Shown one piece after another: positions 59,201 to 64,000 of a stretch of DNA of 64,000 nucleotides. Below the pieces are notes generated by a model that ran no database searches, was not told where the DNA came from, and saw only the letters and a list, made by a program, of their open reading frames with translations. The translations under genes were made by a program, and so were the position numbers. The first letter of the stretch is position 1. Each line of letters begins with the position of its first letter. This DNA is from Bacillus_BD sp050389805 (GTDB taxonomy: Bacteria; Bacillota; Bacilli; Bacillales; Cytobacillaceae). The DNA is taken from NCBI RefSeq assembly GCF_050389805.1, contig NZ_CP130945.1, positions 2,976,001-3,040,000 of the forward strand, given 5' to 3'.

Positions 59201-59243
59201 AGGTGACAGGCACCTTCCATATTATGGAAGATATCTGTCGTCC
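59201..59243. repeat. REP-like palindromic repeat, copy 3
   Basis: GACAG and CTGTC enclose GCACCTTCCA and TGGAAGATAT, the same CTTCCA/TGGAAG core as at 17005. A tandem 13-base repeat ATTTCAAGGTGAC (59181-59193 and 59195-59207) abuts it. Confidence 0.7.
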
Positions 59244-59251
59244 TGATCCAT

Positions 59252-60025
59252 TTATGCGTATTTTTTAATTAAAGATTCTAATTGGTTTGTTAATGTTGGT
59301 AGATCGTTTTGGGTGATAGAGATGCGGACATTGGTTTCGTCCATTTCCAATGCTTCAGATAAAAATCCACCTAATCCTCTAGCTTTTCGATCGATTTGAA
59401 ACCATAGATCGGCTGATGTCTGAGTATTTGGCATAAACACAAGTTCCAATTCATCTAGTCTGCCTCTGAAATAACCAGCAATTGGTACAAATTCAAATTC
59501 TTGAATAAATGGCAATCGTTTACGTATTCGATAAGATGCCTGCTCACACTCTACTTCTCGCAAACGAAATCCAAGGGAAGAAAGACTATTCAATACACCA
59601 TTTAATAAAGCGTTAGGTAACACTTTTAAATAATCTTTATCTGATGGATCAATGGCATTTTTAATATCTAACCCAGTTGAAACCCATACTTTCGTTCTTC
59701 CAATCGTTATGGGTGTATCGAGCGGCAACTTAATTGAGAAAGGAATTTCACGAGTGTCGTTTGCACTCATGGTAAAAGCCGCTGCTAAACGAAAACGCTC
59801 AATTGGTGCAGTTACATAATACTTTTTATCATCCGACTCTTTTATATATTGAGTATTAACGGAGAGATAAATATCATCGATTCGTTGATCTGTATTTCCA
59901 CCACGAATTTCAACAATTCCCTTCATTTCTTCCCCTGGTACCACTTGATCCTTCTCTAGTTTTGTATCAACGGTTGCAGCTCCAATTCCAACACTAGCTA
60001 ATATCTTATTAAAAAAAGACATGTC
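59252..60025 (-). CDS. spo0M: Sporulation-control protein Spo0M
   Basis: 257 residues from ATG 60025 (MSFFNKILASVGIGAATVDT), behind GGGAGG; an in-frame Met at 60100 is upstream. It has the arrestin-like Spo0M fold: an N-terminal half with QVVPGEEMKGIVEIRGG, a middle half with RLPFIQEFEFVPIAGYFRGR. In Bacillus subtilis it moderates entry to sporulation. It follows a Ser/Thr-kinase gene by 13 bp, so the two are likely co-expressed. REP-like repeat at its 3' end. Confidence 0.9.
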   Translation of the reverse strand, partial: DMSFFNKILASVGIGAATVDTKLEKDQVVPGEEMKGIVEIRGGNTDQRIDDIYLSVNTQYIKESDDKKYYVTAPIERFRLAAAFTMSANDTREIPFSIKLPLDTPITIGRTKVWVSTGLDIKNAIDPSDKDYLKVLPNALLNGVLNSLSSLGFRLREVECEQASYRIRKRLPFIQEFEFVPIAGYFRGRLDELELVFMPNTQTSADLWFQIDRKARGLGGFLSEALEMDETNVRISITQNDLPTLTNQLESLIKKYA

Positions 60026-60038
60026 ATTTCCTCCCTGA

Positions 60039-60833
60039 TTATAAAATAATAATATGAAAATCTTTTTGGATGTCTTTAATAGATGTATAGGGATCATCAA
60101 TAGCTAGGAGTCTACGAATAACTTGATTTGCTTTCGGAGAAAGGCTCAATTCCTCTTCCCAGCTTTTTTCCTTTTCCGATTGTTTTGGTTCATAAGAAGA
60201 ATATAATAAAAACAATAGAAAGTGACCTAAAGCGTAGTAATCACTGATAGGAGCAATGGCTCTTTTTAATTGATTAACAGAGATCGGTTCCACCTGTTTA
60301 GTAGATAATCGACGTGCAAGTCCAAAGTCAATTAATCGGATTTTATCATGATGGAGTAACACATTTGGAATTCGAATATCACGATGAACAATGTCATGTT
60401 CATGCAGCCATTGAATAATTTTAAGTAATTCATTACCAATTTGAAAAGATTCGTTTTCTGAATAGATCTTTTCTTCATCAAAAATAAGCTGTTCAAACGT
60501 TTTACCATGCACATACTCCATTGTAAAATAAGGGATGTTGTTATGTATTCCTTTTTCAAAAAAGACAGGGAAATACGCATGTTGCAGTTCCATCATTAAT
60601 TGTTGTTCTTTCTCGAAATCAATTCTTCCTGATTCAAAAATACGTTTATGAATTCGCAAACTCTTTAGCACAACTTTCACTTGATTTTTTATATCGAAGA
60701 CAAGATAGCTGTTTCCATAACTTCCTCGACCTAAAAATTGAATAACTTCATAACGTTCGTCAATTAACATCCCCTCCTGAAAAGGTCTTTCGAATAGGTT
60801 TGCGAGTGGATGTAGGATCCTTATTACTTTCAT
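60039..60833 (-). CDS. Eukaryotic-type Ser/Thr protein kinase
   Basis: 264 residues, a lone kinase domain without membrane span. Glycine loop FLGRGSYGNSYLV (33-45), the VAIK-type Lys in KVVLKSLRI near 56, catalytic loop HEHDIVHRDIRIPNVLLHHD near 147 (HRDxRxxN, with Arg where most kinases have Lys), and the metal motif IDFGLARRL near 175. ATG behind AAAGGTG. It lies 13 bp upstream of spo0M, suggesting Spo0M as a possible partner or target; inference. Confidence 0.85.
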   Translation of the reverse strand: MKVIRILHPLANLFERPFQEGMLIDERYEVIQFLGRGSYGNSYLVFDIKNQVKVVLKSLRIHKRIFESGRIDFEKEQQLMMELQHAYFPVFFEKGIHNNIPYFTMEYVHGKTFEQLIFDEEKIYSENESFQIGNELLKIIQWLHEHDIVHRDIRIPNVLLHHDKIRLIDFGLARRLSTKQVEPISVNQLKRAIAPISDYYALGHFLLFLLYSSYEPKQSEKEKSWEEELSLSPKANQVIRRLLAIDDPYTSIKDIQKDFHIIIL

Positions 60834-60982
60834 GCTAACACCTTTAAGTTTCTAATTTGTTACAACGTATAACTGTATTGAAATTAGATAGATTCTAGTT
60901 ACAACACATAGCTCCTAGCAATCTTCTCACTTCTCCCACAAGAATTGCGTAACATCTATTCGCCTTTGTTGCGCATTTCTTA

Positions 60983-61168
60983 TCAACTACTGAAAAAGCT
61001 ACTTCTGCTTGAGAAAAAGCTACTTTTACGCCCTCTTTTATAATAACCGTGACCCATATGGGAATGCTTACGGTGGCTATAGTGTCTATAGTCACTAGAA
61101 CTTCTTTTTCCATAATGTGATTTATGGGATGTTTGATTCAACAAAGATTTAATGAGTTTCCTAAACAT
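60983..61168 (-). CDS. Small His/Ser-rich basic protein (61 aa)
   Basis: 61 residues from ATG 61168 behind AGGAGG. Sequence is dominated by Ser, His, Tyr, Lys and Arg (HKSHYGKRSSSDYRHYSHRK near 15-34), ending in a Ser/Phe tail. An overlapping frame (60895-61113) continues with cysteine-containing sequence after the stop, which might mean a frameshift has shortened the protein. No family recognised. Confidence 0.55.
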   Translation of the reverse strand: MFRKLIKSLLNQTSHKSHYGKRSSSDYRHYSHRKHSHMGHGYYKRGRKSSFFSSRSSFFSS

Positions 61169-61248
61169 ATGATGTTCCTCCTAAAAACGAATTACTTTAT
61201 ATACGAATGATAGGTAAATACGTTTCAAAAATTTATGATAAAAAATTA

Positions 61249-61277
61249 AAAATGACGGCATTCTCCGTCATTTTTTT
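61249..61277. terminator. Terminator between yozD and the small His-rich gene
   Basis: AAATGACGG and CCGTCATTT pair, with T-runs on both strands. Confidence 0.85.
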
Positions 61278-61360
61278 GAAAACTTATTTTTTATTTTAGA
61301 GATCGGGAAATAGTGCACTTTACAGCTGCTTCTCGACCTAAATTCATGCATTCATTCTTA

Positions 61361-61534
61361 CTAATCTTCTGTTATTTCTTCATCAATAATACATTTTTCT
61401 AACAAATAATCAAATGTGATGTCTGCGAGATCATCTATCTCATCTTCTGATGGAATATAGCCTCTCTTTAACAACTCTTGAAAGAAAAACTCAGCGATTT
61501 CATCGGTATCAATTATGACCTCAATTTCTTTCAC
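61361..61534 (-). CDS. yozD: YozD-like small protein
   Basis: 57 residues from GTG 61534 behind AAGGGGG: MKEIEVIIDTDEIAEFFFQE, then LLKRGYIPSEDEIDDLADIT. This is the YozD pattern of Bacillus, acidic and conserved, of unknown function. It sits between yodL-side and yodN genes as in Bacillus subtilis, which supports the call. Length is normal for this family. Confidence 0.8.
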   Translation of the reverse strand: MKEIEVIIDTDEIAEFFFQELLKRGYIPSEDEIDDLADITFDYLLEKCIIDEEITED

Positions 61535-61666
61535 AGCGTCGCCCCCTTTTTAAAGAGTGTATGAAGGCTCATTTCTCAATATTCCGAAATTATTCTTATG
61601 TTGAAGGGCATTTTTTTAGAGGACAAGCATACATTGAAATATCTAAACTTTTGGAGGGGAAAACAA

Positions 61667-61837
61667 ATGACCAAAATGACAAATATGATAGAAATGTTTA
61701 AGGATGATCTAAACAATGATGAAGGTATGTTCTTATCTTACATTGATAAAATGCTACAAGTTAAATTTAAATTCATTCTACTTGCAGGAATTCCATTTTT
61801 GCTTTATTTGCTTATCTCAGCCCAAACACTGGGGTAA
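61667..61837 (+). CDS. Small single-span membrane protein (56 aa)
   Basis: 56 residues from ATG 61667 (MTKMTNMIEMFKDDLNNDEG), behind GGAGGGG. One hydrophobic helix near the C-terminus (KFILLAGIPFLLYLLISA). It ends two bases before the convergent yodN stop. No family recognised. Confidence 0.6.
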   Translation: MTKMTNMIEMFKDDLNNDEGMFLSYIDKMLQVKFKFILLAGIPFLLYLLISAQTLG

Positions 61838-61840
61838 TTT

Positions 61841-62524
61841 TTATGAGGTTTTTTTATTGTTTTCTGTTAATTTCTTCAACTCTAGAATAACAGCGTTCAT
61901 AACCTGTACATATTCCTCATCCTTAAACCATTCGTATAGGAAACGATAGTCATTATAAATATCTAACAAGCGGTTTATTCGTTCTTGCTGCTTTTGTTCT
62001 TCATGCGCAATAGGGTCTTTTTTATCTAATGAAAGAGGTAGCTCTTTTAGCTCCTGACCATGATTTTTAATTAAATATAGCAAGCCTAATTTTTGCATAA
62101 ACGCTTCAGCATGATCAACATCGGCTAATAGAATTAAATCTGCTTCACTCGCCTCCATCCATTCACCGTCCCCAATACGAGCTAATTCATATACGATATC
62201 TTCCCAGGAGCTTTCCTTATAACGCCAAATTTCAGTGCGAAATCCAATAATTTTGAAGAAGTCATTTTTATGTCCTTTTACTTGCACAATATCACCGATT
62301 AAGAATTTATACTCAATATCAATATGTTCCTTCTCTAAAATTTCCCCTTCAAACTCTGACAATAATTTTAATCCTTCTTCCTTATATAATTCCTCACTAC
62401 GATTAATTTCATATACATAGGTCCCATCTAACCATTGTACTTTTGTTACTTTCCCAACCGTTCCATAAATGGTGATCACTACTGTATCACCAACTTGAAA
62501 TTTTGATTTTCTTCTTCTTCCCAT
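61841..62524 (-). CDS. yodN: YodN-like protein
   Basis: 227 residues from ATG 62524 (MGRRRKSKFQVGDTVVITIY) behind AAGGAGAGG. The N-terminal GRRRKSKFQVGDTVVITIYG with GTVGKVTKVQWLDGTYVYEI resembles SH3-like barrels and the YodN family. A second similar block, KFLIGDIVQVKGHKNDFFKI, starts near 88. Function unknown. Next to yozD and yozE as in Bacillus subtilis. Confidence 0.7.
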   Translation of the reverse strand: MGRRRKSKFQVGDTVVITIYGTVGKVTKVQWLDGTYVYEINRSEELYKEEGLKLLSEFEGEILEKEHIDIEYKFLIGDIVQVKGHKNDFFKIIGFRTEIWRYKESSWEDIVYELARIGDGEWMEASEADLILLADVDHAEAFMQKLGLLYLIKNHGQELKELPLSLDKKDPIAHEEQKQQERINRLLDIYNDYRFLYEWFKDEEYVQVMNAVILELKKLTENNKKTS

Positions 62525-62691
62525 ATCATTCCTCTCCTTATAAATCAAACCGTAAAGTAGTGGTTAGAATAGTATATGCACTTTAATGGTGATATGGAAA
62601 TATCTTTTCTAAATTTATGCGATTGTTTTTTAAGCGTTTTCAATTCATATGCTAAGGAGTGAGGTGAAGAACAATTTCCTCCCCTCTGTTT

Positions 62692-62913
62692 TTATGATTT
62701 ATGGATCAAATATAATTCCCATGCCTCATCAAAGATGCTCATGCTTTTTAAATAAGTTACATTTAATTCCAAATAATTGCTTATTTGATGATAGTCCGTT
62801 GCTGTTTTTGGAAAGCTATGATCCAGATAAGCTTCATTGGCAAATTCACTTATATCTTCTGATGGTTTAGGATGTCGATATCTCATTAAAAAATGGTAAA
62901 AAGATTCAGCCAC
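62692..62913 (-). CDS. yozE: YozE/UPF0346 family protein
   Basis: 73 residues from GTG 62913 (MAESFYHFLMRYRHPKPSED), behind GAGGGGA. The pattern SFYHFLMRYRHPKP, ISEFANEAYLDHSFPK and FDEAWELY is the YozE family as I recall it, a small helical protein of unknown function. An in-frame Met at 62937 is less likely. Confidence 0.85.
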   Translation of the reverse strand: MAESFYHFLMRYRHPKPSEDISEFANEAYLDHSFPKTATDYHQISNYLELNVTYLKSMSIFDEAWELYLIHKS

Positions 62914-63458
62914 AAAAATACTCCCCTCAAATAACATGATGTTTTTCTTACTATAATGGAAAAATACCTTATTCGTCCACTGACATACAATGGTAAAATT
63001 TCGCTTTTATCATCTACTCTTCAAAAATATAATATTTGATAACAATAAGATAATTAATAAATCCTGTTTTTAAAATAAAAAAGAATACTAGCTTTGGTGA
63101 AATTTAGAAACTTTTTCAGAATCACAATTATTTATACAATATACTATTTATGTTAACCTCCTATATCCACTTATTTATTATCTCATACCATAAAATTTGT
63201 TAACTTTTGTATAAAATTTGACCATTTATAAATGTATTACTAATATGACAAAGTCTTTAAAAGGTCTGATGAATGATTATTTGTATTTGCACAATGGAGT
63301 GCCTTTTTTAAGGAAATTCCAATGATATTGTTTTAAAAATTACAAAAAAATTATACACTGTTAAAGTAGTTTGGATATACTTGTATTCCTTCATTTGTAC
63401 TGATCTAAGTTTGTGTTCCGAAAAATTAGAGGTCAACATAAAGAAAGTAGGAAACCAA
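62914..63458. other. 545-bp AT-rich stretch without recognisable gene
   Basis: No supported ORF on either strand. One RBS-like AGGAGG on the minus strand near 63160 has no matching start. I see only AT-rich DNA. Confidence 0.4.
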
Positions 63459-63563
63459 ATGGATTCATTAATACACTTTTTTAAATTTAGCTTTACTTGG
63501 TTACACATTTTCATTTTAGCCATTGGATGTGTTTTTATTTATTATCATCTTTTCAAAAAATAA
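63459..63563 (+). CDS. Possible 34-aa single-span membrane peptide
   Basis: 34 residues from ATG 63459 (MDSLIHFFKFSFTWLHIFIL), behind AAGTAGG with a weak match. One hydrophobic helix and a short Lys tail. Could be a leader peptide or a small toxin-like peptide; low confidence. Confidence 0.35.
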   Translation: MDSLIHFFKFSFTWLHIFILAIGCVFIYYHLFKK

Positions 63564-63567
63564 AGTC

Positions 63568-64000
63568 TTATAGATTTGAATAAATCCGAGAAAAAACCTG
63601 ATCGATAAATCGAACGTGCTCATTCAAAGTTTGATTTATCATTTTATTGATGATAGAACTAGCTACTTCTTCACAACTTTTAATCTCAACATCATTTATA
63701 TAGTGGTGCATAGCTTTTTTGATTTCAAACAAAGATGCTGGATTTTTTAGAACTGAAATGATTTGATCCTCAATAGGTTCTTCATTCTTCAATTTGTGAA
63801 CTAGATTTCTCCGAACAAGAAAACTCATATTCATTTCTTCTTGCCCAGGAATGACTGTATGGATGAAAATAGGGATTCTCTTTTTAATGGCTTCACTAAT
63901 CGTTATTCCACCTGGCTTTGTGATGAGGGCATCTGCCCAATTGTATAAATGATTCATTTGTTCCGTACTTTTTATATAGGTTAGTGGTTTTATAGATTCT
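63568..64000 (-). CDS. Glycosyltransferase (UgtP/MurG-like, GT28 C-terminal region), partial
   Basis: The reverse frame is open to the right edge, so the N-terminus lies outside the window. The 143 or so visible residues include ADALITKPGGITISEAIKKR, the GT-B C-domain donor-binding signature shared by UgtP-type diglucosyldiacylglycerol synthases and MurG. Downstream PIFIHTVIPGQEEMNMSFLV fits processive glycosyltransferases. It ends at 63568. The acceptor is probably diacylglycerol or another lipid, but this rests on a short fragment. Confidence 0.75.
   Translation of the reverse strand, partial: ESIKPLTYIKSTEQMNHLYNWADALITKPGGITISEAIKKRIPIFIHTVIPGQEEMNMSFLVRRNLVHKLKNEEPIEDQIISVLKNPASLFEIKKAMHHYINDVEIKSCEEVASSIINKMINQTLNEHVRFIDQVFSRIYSNL

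Noticed and set aside
60895..61113. 72-codon ORF as an independent gene
   Set aside because: No ribosome binding site; begins inside the real small gene at 61168. Treated as a possible frameshift tail only.
1..64000. CRISPR array, rRNA operon, prophage or plasmid origin
   Set aside because: No regularly spaced direct repeats, no rRNA sequence, no phage structural genes and no replication-initiator gene were seen.

Overview
The window is 64 kb of AT-rich chromosomal DNA from a spore-forming Bacillaceae (Bacillus or a close relative). The evidence is indirect but consistent: strong AAGGAGG ribosome binding sites with frequent TTG and GTG starts, homologues of Bacillus genes (yhaN/yhaO, yodL, yozD, yodN, yozE, spo0M, cidR-cidA-cidB), a two-gene Ku/LigD end-joining system, and a Bacillus-like set of riboswitches (lysine, glycine, ZTP, FMN). 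There is no plasmid, prophage or CRISPR signature. The only clear mobile element is one group II intron.

Layout. 1-2753: DNA-repair pair yhaO-yhaN (yhaN cut by the left edge). 2754-4345: lysine riboswitch and dapA. 4346-7140: a decayed gene, a small membrane protein and an amino-acid permease under a glycine riboswitch. 7200-18535: accessory metabolism and transport (ferritin-like protein, MocR regulator divergent from a BenE transporter, guaC, an SDR, an MFS pump, universal stress protein, NhaC antiporter, SulP permease). 18791-24477: second stress protein, a redoxin lipoprotein with an in-frame TGA at its active-site Cys, GNAT, DUF3784-type protein, CDF metal exporter, secreted nuclease. 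24580-26698: tRNA-Thr and a group II intron sitting just behind the terminator of a HAD phosphatase gene. 27733-29860: cidR-cidA-cidB. 29905-36090: NAD(P)H-hydrate repair enzyme, two cold-shock genes around the RNA helicase cshA, and folD behind a ZTP riboswitch. 36736-40958: glpD, glpK, PAP2 phosphatase. 41005-43852: divergent ku/ligD. 43875-49101: dapF, an EAL-HDOD protein and a riboflavin operon (ribE-ribBA-ribH) under an FMN riboswitch. 49250-58365: membrane and envelope genes, a COG0523 metallochaperone, a Ctp protease, a VanY-type carboxypeptidase and a dead deoD. 58515-63563: yodL/spo0M/kinase/yozD/yodN/yozE neighbourhood. 63568-64000: 3' part of a glycosyltransferase gene cut by the right edge.

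How the genes work together. Two diaminopimelate genes (dapA, dapF), folD, rib genes and guaC are housekeeping anabolism, several with metabolite-sensing RNA leaders. glpD and glpK form the glycerol branch. cidA/cidB probably handle overflow metabolites (pyruvate/acetate) under cidR. Ku/LigD, spo0M and the small proteins point to spore biology.

Most interesting signals: (1) the 19522-20034 redoxin, which reads as one lipoprotein only if the TGA at codon 56 is decoded, exactly at the first position of a CxxC-type motif and followed by a SECIS-like hairpin: a candidate selenoprotein; (2) a long structured leader with a tRNA T-arm-like hairpin and a competing 21-bp stem in front of the acetyltransferase at 51087; (3) a near-consensus promoter with an embedded CcpA-like operator at 22975-23003 that drives no recognisable gene; (4) a strong promoter and a large terminator between folD and a cold-shock gene, implying attenuation or a small RNA; (5) a Ser/Thr-kinase gene 13 bp upstream of spo0M. 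All functional calls come from reading the sequence and recalling families; no database search was run.
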